NCBI GenBank assembly: GCA_934476085.1
Contig: CAKSNE010000010.1
Coordinates: forward strand, 1-61,225
DNA from: an uncultured Eubacteriales bacterium
GTDB lineage: Bacteria > Bacillota > Clostridia > Oscillospirales > Acutalibacteraceae
Length of the DNA: 61,225 nucleotides
Direction: 5' to 3'
The notes under the pieces were generated by a model. It saw only the letters and a program-made list of their open reading frames with translations. It did no database searches and was not told where the DNA came from. Each line of letters opens with the position of its first letter. Position 1 is the stretch's first letter. Made by a program: the position numbers and the translations under genes. Below are positions 25,970 to 33,433 of the stretch, piece after piece.

Positions 25970-27244
25970 ATGGTGTATGTTGAAAAACAAAGGGAATTAG
26001 AAATCAAAGGTGAATATGATGTTATTGTTTGCGGTTCCGGCCCTGCCGGTATCGGTGCGGCTGTAACCGCAGGCAGAAACGGCGTTAAAACATTATTATT
26101 AGAGCAAAATGGCACAGTTGGCGGTGTTGCTACTTCCGGTCTTATGAGCCATTTTACAGGAGATTGTAACTCAAAAATTTATAAAGAAGTTTTAAAGCGT
26201 CAGGCTGATGGGAGAATATATCAAAAAGGCGAAATTACAACAACAATTGAACCTGATGTTTTGATGAATGTCTACTTTGATATGCTAAAAGAAGCGAATG
26301 TAGATGTTCTTTTATACACCTTTGTTTGCGATACAATAACTGAAGATGGTGCTTTAAAAGGCGTTATTGTTGAAAACAAATCAGGTAGAAGTGTATACTT
26401 ATCAAAAGTCATTATTGATGCAACCGGTGACGGCGATGTGGCATACAAGGCTGGTGCTAAGTTCTTTAAAGGTAGAGAAAAAGACGAAAAAATGCAACCG
26501 GCAACAATAATGTTTAAACTCGGCGGTGTTGATTATGACAGAGCTGTTTTCCCTCCTTCATTTGAAACAGAAGTTCCTACTGAAAAAGGCGAATTACAGT
26601 CTCTTGCAAGAAAAATTTTGCCATACCCTGCCGGCCATGTTTTGTTGTATAAATCAACATTACCCGGTGTTGTAACAGTAAATATGACAAACTGCACTGA
26701 TGTTGACGCTACAAAAGCCGAAGATTGGACTAGAGCAACTATTGTTTGTCGCTCACAATTAAGTAAAATAGTGAATTTTTTGCGTGAGTACGCTCCCGGG
26801 TATGAAAACTGTTATATAGTTTCATCGGCTCCTTTCTTAGGAATTCGTGAAACAAGACACTTTAAAGGACTTTACTCAATAACTGAAAATGATATTTTAG
26901 AAGCAAAGGTATTCGATGATTATGTTGTTAAAGATGCTCATTTTAACTTTGATATACATAATATTGACGGTTCAGGGCTTGATAAAAACGGTTCACAAAA
27001 GAACTTTACCCAAAACAAAGGATACACTATTCCATATCGTTGCTTAGTACCTGAAAAAGTTGACGGTCTTTTATTATCAGGAAGAAATATAAGCGGCACA
27101 CATATTGCTCATTCTAATTTCAGAGCAATGCCTATTTGTATGGGCATTGGTGAAGCTGCAGGTGCTGCGGCAGCACTGGCCGCTAAAAAAGAATGCAAAG
27201 TAAGAGAAATTAATGCCGAAGAAATTAGAAAAATAATAATGTAA
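25970..27244 (+). CDS. FAD-dependent oxidoreductase (FAD_oxidored family)
   Basis: A 424-residue soluble flavoprotein. The N-terminal fold motif is VIVCGSGPAGIGAAVTAGRNG, followed by EQNGTVGGVATSGLMSHF; a later ATGDGDVAYKAGAKF and the C-terminal LLSGRNISGTHIAHSNFRAM with GEAAGAAAALAA are characteristic of this family. Members often act on unknown organic substrates and lie beside sugar or carboxylate genes. Here it follows aspS by 42 bases and may be read through from it. It ends at a bidirectional terminator. Substrate unknown. Confidence 0.85.
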   Translation: MVYVEKQRELEIKGEYDVIVCGSGPAGIGAAVTAGRNGVKTLLLEQNGTVGGVATSGLMSHFTGDCNSKIYKEVLKRQADGRIYQKGEITTTIEPDVLMNVYFDMLKEANVDVLLYTFVCDTITEDGALKGVIVENKSGRSVYLSKVIIDATGDGDVAYKAGAKFFKGREKDEKMQPATIMFKLGGVDYDRAVFPPSFETEVPTEKGELQSLARKILPYPAGHVLLYKSTLPGVVTVNMTNCTDVDATKAEDWTRATIVCRSQLSKIVNFLREYAPGYENCYIVSSAPFLGIRETRHFKGLYSITENDILEAKVFDDYVVKDAHFNFDIHNIDGSGLDKNGSQKNFTQNKGYTIPYRCLVPEKVDGLLLSGRNISGTHIAHSNFRAMPICMGIGEAAGAAAALAAKKECKVREINAEEIRKIIM

Positions 27245-27257
27245 ATTAAAATAATAA

Positions 27258-27298
27258 AAAACACACTCTATTTCAAAAAAATAGGGTGTGTTTTTTAT
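27258..27298 (+). terminator. Bidirectional terminator between the flavoprotein and DUF624-like genes
   Basis: Arms AAACACAC.CTAT and ATAG.GTGTGTTT with an A-rich loop and flanking A and T tracts; serves the two converging genes. Confidence 0.88.
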
Positions 27299-27323
27299 TG
27301 CAATCGTAAATGATTATTACCAT

Positions 27324-28289
27324 CTACTCTTTATCGTCTTCTTTATAAATTCTTTCATCAGAAAATACCTTTTCTTCTTCAAAAGCACTTCTATGTACCA
27401 TTTTACCATTATGATAAACAAACTCAGGCAAATCTTCTTCTTTTGGTTCAGCACCAAAATTAATATCTTCAGCATTAGGTTTATCTAAAACTGATTGTGA
27501 AGTTTCGCTAGGATGTTGTTCGTAATATGGGTCTAATATATACTGTTTGATTGAAGGAAAAGTAAAAAATGCAATCGTGTAAAACATAATGCCGAAAGTC
27601 AGCACCATAAATACACAGATTGTAAGACCATACATTAAAGCATTTCCGCTAATTATAGATAAATAAACTAAAATTCCGTTAAAAGCCAACCAAAAAGCTA
27701 ATATTATAGTCAGTAAAATATTTTTTCCAATACAAAGCATTGTAAAAATAAACGAATTTTTTATTATTTCACGAATTGTCAACTTCAAAGTAACGGTCAT
27801 CATATAAAAATAATAGCTTGCTACAATTGTTGCAATTGCTACAAAAATTGTAACACCAAGACCGATTGTATAAAAAGTATTTTCACCCGATCCGGCATAA
27901 TAAAAACGAAAAGCGATAAAAATAGCCCAGAAAATAACATATTGAAAGAGTGCTATAACTATACTTTGCTTAAAATTATCTTTAAATGCTTTTTTTAAAT
28001 CTTGAGCAAAAAATCCAGGCTCTTCCCTAACATACTCACGCATTAATTTCATTTCAGCTGCAGTTAGAGGACCTAAAAGTATCAATGGAAGAAACGTTAA
28101 TAAAGTCCAAACATCTGAAATATCACCGAAAATAGCAGTTACTGCAGAACTAATACCCATAATTATAAAAATTAAAATAGAAACTACAGTAAAATAAATT
28201 GCATTAAGCAGCATTATCTTAAAAAATTTATCTTTTAAGATTTCAAAGTATTTTAAAAATGAGTTTTTTTCTAAAGTGTTAATTGCCAT
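27324..28289 (-). CDS. DUF624-like polytopic membrane protein
   Basis: A 321-residue integral membrane protein with about six helices (for example NAIYFTVVSILIFIIMGI, LTFLPLILLGPLTAAEMKL and LLTIILAFWLAFNGILVYL) and a soluble acidic C-terminal tail of about 70 residues. The GPLTAAEMKLMREYVREEPGFFAQDLKKAFKD-like segment after the second helix is what I associate with DUF624/YesV-type proteins, which are often near carbohydrate uptake genes; the function is unknown. No such genes are adjacent. It starts 11 bases after xerD on the same strand, so it is the last gene of the spoIIM-xerD unit. Confidence 0.7.
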   Translation of the reverse strand: MAINTLEKNSFLKYFEILKDKFFKIMLLNAIYFTVVSILIFIIMGISSAVTAIFGDISDVWTLLTFLPLILLGPLTAAEMKLMREYVREEPGFFAQDLKKAFKDNFKQSIVIALFQYVIFWAIFIAFRFYYAGSGENTFYTIGLGVTIFVAIATIVASYYFYMMTVTLKLTIREIIKNSFIFTMLCIGKNILLTIILAFWLAFNGILVYLSIISGNALMYGLTICVFMVLTFGIMFYTIAFFTFPSIKQYILDPYYEQHPSETSQSVLDKPNAEDINFGAEPKEEDLPEFVYHNGKMVHRSAFEEEKVFSDERIYKEDDKE

Positions 28290-28300
28290 ATTTTTCTCCG

Positions 28301-29188
28301 TTATTTTCCTGCTTTTGGGTGAAATTTAATATATGAATTCTCATATTTTTGTTTAATTATTTGTGAATAAACCTGCGTAGAAGATATTCCGGCATGTCCA
28401 AGCATTTCCTTAATATCTTTAATACCGGCACCGTTTTCAAGTAAATGAGTAGCAAAAGAATGACGAATTGTATGCGGTGTAATTGTTTTATTAATACCGC
28501 CCAATTCAGCATAAGCTTTAATTATCTTCCAAAAACCTTGTCTTGTCATTCTGGAACCGTTCATATTTACAAATAAAGCTTTTTCATTTTTATCATTTAC
28601 TAAAACACTTCTTACATTTAATAAATAATTCTCTATTGATTTTACTGCTGATTTATAAATCGGAACAATTCTCTCAGATTTATTTGAATGACACATTACA
28701 ATATTAATTTGTAAATTAACATCATCAATATTCAAATCAATAAGTTCTGTAACTCTAAGTCCGGTTGCATACAACAGCTCTAACATAGCTTTATCTCTAC
28801 ATCCACGATGAGTAGAAACATCAGGCTGTGAAAACAAAATATCAATCTCTTTTTGAGTTAAAATTTCCGGTAATTTTGTTTCAGTTTTTTTAAGTTTTAC
28901 ATTTTTTGTCGGATTAGTCATAACACTATCAGTATATATTAAAAATTCATAAAAACATCTTATAGAAGCTAAATTTCTGATTAATGTAGCATGAGTTTTA
29001 CCTTTTTTCTCAAGTGAATTTAAATAATCTTTTAAGTCATCAGAAGACAAAATTAAAATATCGAGAGAATTAATATCAGCGTACGACAAAAAAGCCTTAA
29101 TATCTCTGACATAAGACTCAATTGTATTTGATGATGATTTTTTTACCGTTGTTAAATAATCGGTAAACTCTTTTAAATAGTCCCTCAT
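28301..29188 (-). CDS. xerD: Tyrosine site-specific recombinase XerD
   Basis: A 295-residue recombinase that resolves chromosome dimers at dif together with XerC. The N-terminal SAM-like core-binding domain is followed by the catalytic domain with Arg in ATGLRVTEL (about 145), the HTIRHSFATHLLE box, HAGISSTQVYSQI with the histidine and the nucleophile Tyr (about 274). The length matches XerC/D rather than a phage integrase. No dif or att site is seen near it. It follows the SpoIIM-like gene, and DUF624 follows it. Confidence 0.9.
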   Translation of the reverse strand: MRDYLKEFTDYLTTVKKSSSNTIESYVRDIKAFLSYADINSLDILILSSDDLKDYLNSLEKKGKTHATLIRNLASIRCFYEFLIYTDSVMTNPTKNVKLKKTETKLPEILTQKEIDILFSQPDVSTHRGCRDKAMLELLYATGLRVTELIDLNIDDVNLQINIVMCHSNKSERIVPIYKSAVKSIENYLLNVRSVLVNDKNEKALFVNMNGSRMTRQGFWKIIKAYAELGGINKTITPHTIRHSFATHLLENGAGIKDIKEMLGHAGISSTQVYSQIIKQKYENSYIKFHPKAGK

Positions 29189-29218
29189 TGTGATTTAACT
29201 TTCCTTCTATTATGATTC

Positions 29219-29860
29219 CTAAAATTCAAACATACCACAAAAAGTGTATGAAAAAAATGTATTTATCAAACAAATAATTAAAGACAAAATAAAGTGAATT
29301 AAAAATTTGATTGAATAGCTTTTAAAATTAACAGAAACTGAATTTTCACTTTTAACCAACTTAAATAATTCACGAGAAAAACAAAAAGATTGTTTCAAGC
29401 TTAAAATATAATTAATAGTGAATAAAAACAAGCCCGGCAATATTATTAATGAAAAAAAGCATACTCCATTCAAAGAATAAATCTTATATAAAAAACCGGA
29501 AACGCTGCCTACACCAAATGAAAAAATAAAGAAAATAAAAATACTTATAAAATTACCTATGACACAAAGGCCTAAAATGTAATTTATAAATATTAATAAA
29601 ACAAACATAAATATTGAATTTAAAAATACCCCAAAAAAATCATTTTCATTTAAAAACAATATATAGCTTTTAAAGTAATCAGAAATACCATAGTAATTAT
29701 TATCTTCACATATATTAACTGAAAAAGAACCAATCAACATTCCAAGCAATAAAACAGCAGAAATTATAATTAAAAGAATATTAGATTTTAAAAGCGTTGT
29801 AATGTTTCTTTTGTGTTTATAAACCATTGCGTTAGACAAAAAATCACCCTTTGTTTTCAT
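29219..29860 (-). CDS. spoIIM: Polytopic membrane protein, SpoIIM-like
   Basis: A 213-residue hydrophobic protein with five or six helices and a basic N terminus (VYKHKRNITTLLKSN). The pieces LGLCVIGNFISIFIFF and FSFGVGSVSGFLYKIYSLNGV resemble the conserved loop of SpoIIM/DUF95, the membrane part of the DMP complex needed for engulfment in sporulation. The gene order spoIIM-xerD is known in Clostridia, which helps. The conservation is weak, so it could be another DUF95 protein. The start at 29860 has no clear ribosome site; AAAGGGTGAT just inside the frame could serve a later TTG start. Confidence 0.6.
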   Translation of the reverse strand: MKTKGDFLSNAMVYKHKRNITTLLKSNILLIIISAVLLLGMLIGSFSVNICEDNNYYGISDYFKSYILFLNENDFFGVFLNSIFMFVLLIFINYILGLCVIGNFISIFIFFIFSFGVGSVSGFLYKIYSLNGVCFFSLIILPGLFLFTINYILSLKQSFCFSRELFKLVKSENSVSVNFKSYSIKFLIHFILSLIICLINTFFSYTFCGMFEF

Positions 29861-29938
29861 TTATTAATAAATACTATGAAAACATAGGACAACTTATTAC
29901 CATAACTTAAATTAAATTTATGTAAACATCGCTTTGAT

Positions 29939-29967
29939 ATTATAACAAAAAAAAGAATTAAAATCAA
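29939..29967 (-). promoter_or_regulatory. Probable promoter of the spoIIM-xerD unit
   Basis: On the minus strand TTGATT (29967-29962), 17 bases, TATAAT (29944-29939); the start would be near 29932, about 70 bases before the gene. It looks like a vegetative promoter, not one of the sporulation types. Confidence 0.5.
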
Positions 29968-30020
29968 TGAGAAAATACAAAATTTCTACTTTTTATATAA
30001 ACTCACAAAATTGAGATATA

Positions 30021-30066
30021 ATTTTTATGTTAAGTGACGAATTTTTATGTTAACTTTTTATGTTAA
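30021..30066. repeat. Three direct copies of TTTTTATGTTAA
   Basis: The 12-base unit occurs at 30022-30033, 30042-30053 and 30055-30066, the first two also sharing a leading A. The start-to-start distances are 20 and 13 bases, so the spacing is not regular. The copies lie in a 301-base gap (29861-30161) between the spoIIM-like gene and the end of the cysteine desulfurase gene. The rest of that gap holds the spoIIM promoter and a hairpin; I see no gene in it. Confidence 0.7.
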
Positions 30067-30125
30067 CCACTATAATTAGTATGTAAACCAATGTTTAAAC
30101 ATATTTTTTCTTGTTCTATAGAGCA

Positions 30126-30156
30126 AAAGCCGATTGAAAAGATATCAACCGACTTT
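30126..30156 (-). terminator. Hairpin after the cysteine desulfurase gene
   Basis: Twelve paired positions (AAAGTCGGTTGA with TCAATCGGCTTT, two G-U pairs) and a seven-base loop, six bases past the stop. On the minus strand no T tract follows, so termination may be weak. Confidence 0.55.
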
Positions 30157-30161
30157 GTTTG

Positions 30162-31268
30162 TTAATAATCATTAATCAAATATACCAAAAAGGATGCTTC
30201 GTTTAAGTTGTTAAAAATCGACGGAGAAACTCTAACCGTTCCTTGCTCGATAGTTTTGAATTTTTTGTGTGCGAGTGGTGCACAATGAAGTCCACCTCTG
30301 ACGCACACGTTTTTGTCGGCTAAATATTGAGAGACATCAGTACTACTCTCCCCTTTTATATTAAAAGAAAGTACGGGTAAGTTTGGTTTATTGTATAGTT
30401 GAACTTTTTTATTCTTCTTAAATTCATTATAAATATAGTCTATAATCATCTTTTCTTTACAAACAATTTTATTTTTATTTTTTCTTACAAATTCTATTCC
30501 TGCACCTATCCCCGCTATGCCGGGAACATTGATTGTACCGCTTTCGTATTTATCGGGTAAAAAATCAGGTTGTTCAATTGAAGCAGATAAACTGCCTGTT
30601 CCCCCTAAAATAAAAACATTTGGTTTGTTGTCAGTAATCAAAATGCCTGTACCCATCGGTGCATACAAACCTTTATGTGGAGCTATGCACAAATAATCTA
30701 TATAATCATTTTTAACATTTATATCAAGAATACCCGCTGTTTGTGCTGCATCTACTATAAATTGCAGTCCGTTATTTTTGCAAAATCTACCTATTTTTCT
30801 GATTGGATTTATAATACCAAATACATTTGATCCATGTGTGCATATAATTGCTTTTGTATTTGACTTCATTTTACTTTCAATATTTTGAATAGTGATTTCG
30901 TCATCTTCAGAAGTTTCAAATATGCTCAGCTCTACTCCGCTTTTTGTTAAATCAAAAGCCGTTCTTGCAACACTGTTATGTTCCAAATCAGAAATAATAA
31001 CGTGATCTCCGGATTTAAACAATCCTTTAATTACAAGATTTATTGACATTGTGCAATTTTGTGTAAAAACAATATTCTCATATGATTCAGCACCAAAAAA
31101 ATCAGCGACTTTTTCTCTTACATCAAAAACCATTTTCGAAGTTTTCATAGAAAGTTTATGCCCGCTTCTGCCGGGATTGGCACTAAAATTTTTTAATGCG
31201 TTATTTACTGCAATTTCTACTGAACGCGGTTTAATATTTGTTGTAGCAGCGTTATCAAAATATATCAT
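30162..31268 (-). CDS. Cysteine desulfurase-family protein (class V aminotransferase)
   Basis: A PLP enzyme of about 368 residues. MIYFDNAATTN at the start, FTQNCTMSINLVIKGL, THGSNVFGIINPI, VDAAQTAG and the PLP-lysine motif CIAPHKGLYAPMGTG are all in place, and the C terminus has the CVRGGLHCAPLAHK loop with the candidate persulfide cysteine. It belongs to the subgroup I know as the EF2568-type desulfurases rather than housekeeping IscS. ATG at 31268 is chosen because it lies four bases after the DUF3343 stop with GAGAG upstream; the longer frame from a TTG overlaps that gene. The neighbour suggests a sulfur- or selenium-delivery pair. Confidence 0.88.
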   Translation of the reverse strand: MIYFDNAATTNIKPRSVEIAVNNALKNFSANPGRSGHKLSMKTSKMVFDVREKVADFFGAESYENIVFTQNCTMSINLVIKGLFKSGDHVIISDLEHNSVARTAFDLTKSGVELSIFETSEDDEITIQNIESKMKSNTKAIICTHGSNVFGIINPIRKIGRFCKNNGLQFIVDAAQTAGILDINVKNDYIDYLCIAPHKGLYAPMGTGILITDNKPNVFILGGTGSLSASIEQPDFLPDKYESGTINVPGIAGIGAGIEFVRKNKNKIVCKEKMIIDYIYNEFKKNKKVQLYNKPNLPVLSFNIKGESSTDVSQYLADKNVCVRGGLHCAPLAHKKFKTIEQGTVRVSPSIFNNLNEASFLVYLINDY

Positions 31269-31272
31269 TTTA

Positions 31273-31488
31273 TCAACTCTCGTCATTTTCAATGATTCTG
31301 TTTTCTTTTAAAACACGCAAAGCTTCTTCCCTTGTACCGTCTACAATCAATACGCTATATCCGCATCCTTTAGACGGCGATTTCATTAAACCTCTTTCCA
31401 CTCTTGATGATATTCCGTTCTTTTTCAAAATTTCTTTTGATTTCAATGCTCTGTTTACAGAACCTATATATATCAATTCTTTTTCCAT
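31273..31488 (-). CDS. DUF3343-family small protein, putative S/Se carrier
   Basis: A 71-residue protein. It opens with MEKELIYIGSVNRALKSKEIL, then VERGLMKSPSKGCGYSVLIV with one central cysteine after the family's P-S/R-x-x-x-x-GCG pattern. DUF3343 proteins are thought to carry sulfur or selenium as a persulfide and occur near selenium-metabolism genes. ATG at 31488 is preferred to 31500 because GGAG lies between them. It is four bases upstream of the cysteine desulfurase start, so the two are coupled. No selD or yedF is in the window. Confidence 0.82.
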   Translation of the reverse strand: MEKELIYIGSVNRALKSKEILKKNGISSRVERGLMKSPSKGCGYSVLIVDGTREEALRVLKENRIIENDES

Positions 31489-31556
31489 AATAATCTCCAT
31501 TCCGCCGTCTTTTAGGCTAAAACTTTATAAGTCTTAAATTGTTGAGGCAAATAAAA

Positions 31557-31597
31557 ATAACCTCAGTACATTTTATGCACCAAGGTTATTTTTTGTA
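31557..31597 (-). terminator. Terminator after ispF
   Basis: Arms AATAACCT.GGT and AC..AGGTTATT flanked by A and T tracts, five bases past the ispF stop; it separates hemW-ispF from the DUF3343-desulfurase pair. Confidence 0.8.
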
Positions 31598-31601
31598 AAT
31601 A

Positions 31602-32069
31602 CTATTTCAGTAAAACGCTTGCTTTCGAAGCTATTCCTTCACCGTTTCCTGTGAATCCAAGACCTTCTTCTGTTGTTGCTTTAACAGAAACTTGTTTTAT
31701 GTCAATCTCACAAGCATCCGCAATATTTTTTCTCATATCATCTATATAAGGTCTCATTTTAGGCTTTTGTGCAATTATAATTGAATCGATATTTTCAATC
31801 TCATATCCTTCTTTTTCAATTCTACTTACAACTTCTTTTAAAAGCAGTAACGAATTAGCATCTTTAAATTTTATATCTGTGTCAGGAAATAATAAGCCTA
31901 TATCCCCTAACGCTGCTGCTCCAAGAAGTGCGTCAGCAATTGCATGCAAAAGAACATCTGCGTCTGAATGACCTAAAAGCCCAAATTCATAAGGAATTTT
32001 AACTCCGCCTAAAATCAAATCTCTGTTACTAACCAACTTATGAACATCATATCCAATTCCGATTCTCAT
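31602..32069 (-). CDS. ispF: 2-C-methyl-D-erythritol 2,4-cyclodiphosphate synthase
   Basis: A 155-residue enzyme of the MEP isoprenoid pathway that forms the cyclic diphosphate. The zinc site D-x-H is in IGYDVHKLV, and HSDADVLLHAIADALLGAAALGDIG with FPDTD is the family signature; KATTEEGLGFTGNGEGIA closes it. The length is standard. It begins one base after the hemW stop, on the same strand, and is followed by a terminator. Other MEP genes are not in the window. Confidence 0.96.
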   Translation of the reverse strand: MRIGIGYDVHKLVSNRDLILGGVKIPYEFGLLGHSDADVLLHAIADALLGAAALGDIGLLFPDTDIKFKDANSLLLLKEVVSRIEKEGYEIENIDSIIIAQKPKMRPYIDDMRKNIADACEIDIKQVSVKATTEEGLGFTGNGEGIASKASVLLK

Positions 32070-32070
32070 T

Positions 32071-33141
32071 TTATAAATCCTCCGTTAATTCACATATAAT
32101 ACTGTTTTGCACTAGAAAGCCCTTATTCGTTAACGCAAAACCATTACAATCGAGTTTAATTAAATCATTTTTTTCAAGTAATTCTAATTTCTTTTTAAAT
32201 TTATTATCTAAATTAAAGCCATTATTTTTTAAATAATCAAATTTTATACCGCTATTTAAACGAAGACCAAGCATTATATAGTCAAATAAATCTCCACCGT
32301 CTTCTGAATATATATATTCATTTTTATCTAAGAAATAATTAATATCATTAGGAAAATAATATCGCTTACCATTAATATAAGAATGTGCAGCCGGTCCAAG
32401 ACCTAAATAATTTTCGCATTTCCAATATATAAGATTGTGTTTGCTTTCAAAACCGCTCTTTGCAAAATTAGATATTTCATAATGTTCAAATCCATTATTT
32501 TCAAGATAATCACATAAAAATAAATACATATTTGAAACTTCATCATCAGACGGTAAATTCAAATTCATATTTGCAAAAGGAGTATTTTTCTCAATTTTAA
32601 GCATATAACAAGATAAATGAGTAATGTCTAAATTTAAGCAGAAATCAATACTGTTTTTTAAAGAAGAAATTGTTTGATTTTCAATTCCTAACATTAAATC
32701 AAGAGAAATATTTTTAAATCCTGCTTGCTTTGCCAAATTAACAGCATTTGCAACATCAATAGCTTTGTGGTTTCTTGTTAATTTTTCGAGTTCGGTTTCA
32801 TTAGCAGATTGAAGTCCAACGGAAACTCTATTAAATCCGCCTTTATACAATTTATTAAAAAATTCTTTTTTAAAAGTTCTGGGATTAACTTCTACTGTAA
32901 TTTCAGCATTATCTTTATAATGTATGTTACCTAATATTTTTATAAGATTATCTGCACCTATTATTGATGGCGTTCCGCCACCAAAATATACAGTATCGAA
33001 AACATTATCAATATTTTTAAGTCTTCGACACATTTCTTCGACATATTTTTCTACAGTTTCTTTATTATACTTAAGTGAGTAAAAATCACAATAAGCACAT
33101 TTTGTAGCACAAAAAGGAATATGAACATATAATCCAAACAT
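32071..33141 (-). CDS. hemW: Radical SAM heme chaperone HemW (coproporphyrinogen oxidase-like)
   Basis: A 356-residue radical SAM protein. The cluster motif is CATKCAYCDF near residue 11, preceded by GLYVHIPF, and FGGGTPS follows. GLQSANETELEKLTRNHKA and LDLMLGIENQT fit HemW, as does LGPAAHSY. In oxygen-independent coproporphyrinogen oxidase (HemN) the cluster has an extra cysteine that is missing here, so HemW, which delivers heme to target proteins, is the better call. ispF is the downstream partner in the operon. Confidence 0.9.
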   Translation of the reverse strand: MFGLYVHIPFCATKCAYCDFYSLKYNKETVEKYVEEMCRRLKNIDNVFDTVYFGGGTPSIIGADNLIKILGNIHYKDNAEITVEVNPRTFKKEFFNKLYKGGFNRVSVGLQSANETELEKLTRNHKAIDVANAVNLAKQAGFKNISLDLMLGIENQTISSLKNSIDFCLNLDITHLSCYMLKIEKNTPFANMNLNLPSDDEVSNMYLFLCDYLENNGFEHYEISNFAKSGFESKHNLIYWKCENYLGLGPAAHSYINGKRYYFPNDINYFLDKNEYIYSEDGGDLFDYIMLGLRLNSGIKFDYLKNNGFNLDNKFKKKLELLEKNDLIKLDCNGFALTNKGFLVQNSIICELTEDL

Positions 33142-33164
33142 TTTTACTCACCTCTTTGTTCTTT

Positions 33165-33193
33165 ATTATATTATATATTAAATGGTTTGTCCA
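33165..33193 (-). promoter_or_regulatory. Promoter of hemW-ispF
   Basis: On the minus strand TGGACA (33193-33188), 17 bases, TATAAT (33170-33165). The start would be near 33158, leaving a leader of under 20 bases that contains the ribosome site AGAGGTG. Confidence 0.7.
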
Positions 33194-33255
33194 TAAAAAT
33201 TTACTATATATATTAAATTTGAACATAAGGCAACTATATATAGTATTAAAAATGC

Positions 33256-33284
33256 TTGACATATTGTTTAATTTCGATTACAAT
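33256..33284 (+). promoter_or_regulatory. Promoter of the RNase J operon
   Basis: TTGACA (33256-33261), 17 bases, TACAAT (33279-33284). Transcription should start near 33291. Confidence 0.82.
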
Positions 33285-33290
33285 ATATAC

Positions 33291-33433
33291 TAGAATTATT
33301 TTGAACGAAATTAAATTTTATATATTAAAAATACTGCTTTGGACGGCAAAAAAGCAGTCATACTATTAAGTTGGCAGACTTTTTACTTATAAGCCTGTCT
33401 TGTTAATGTTATGTATATTTAAGGAGGTATTTA
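33291..33433 (+). promoter_or_regulatory. Long 5' leader of the RNase J gene with a hairpin
   Basis: About 143 bases separate the predicted transcription start from the ATG. An eight-pair hairpin ACTGCTTT / AAAGCAGT (33333-33340 and 33351-33358) encloses GGACGGCAAA. A weaker GGC...GCC pairing follows. I do not recognise a known riboswitch. RNase J leaders could be targets of the enzyme itself; that is speculation. Confidence 0.45.

Noticed and set aside
30021..30066. CRISPR array from the three short repeats
   Set aside because: Units are only 12 bases, spacing is irregular, spacers are 1 to 8 bases, and no cas genes are present.
33291..33433. Known riboswitch in the RNase J leader
   Set aside because: I compared the conserved blocks of purine, THF, ZTP, glycine and cyclic-di-GMP motifs from memory; none fits.
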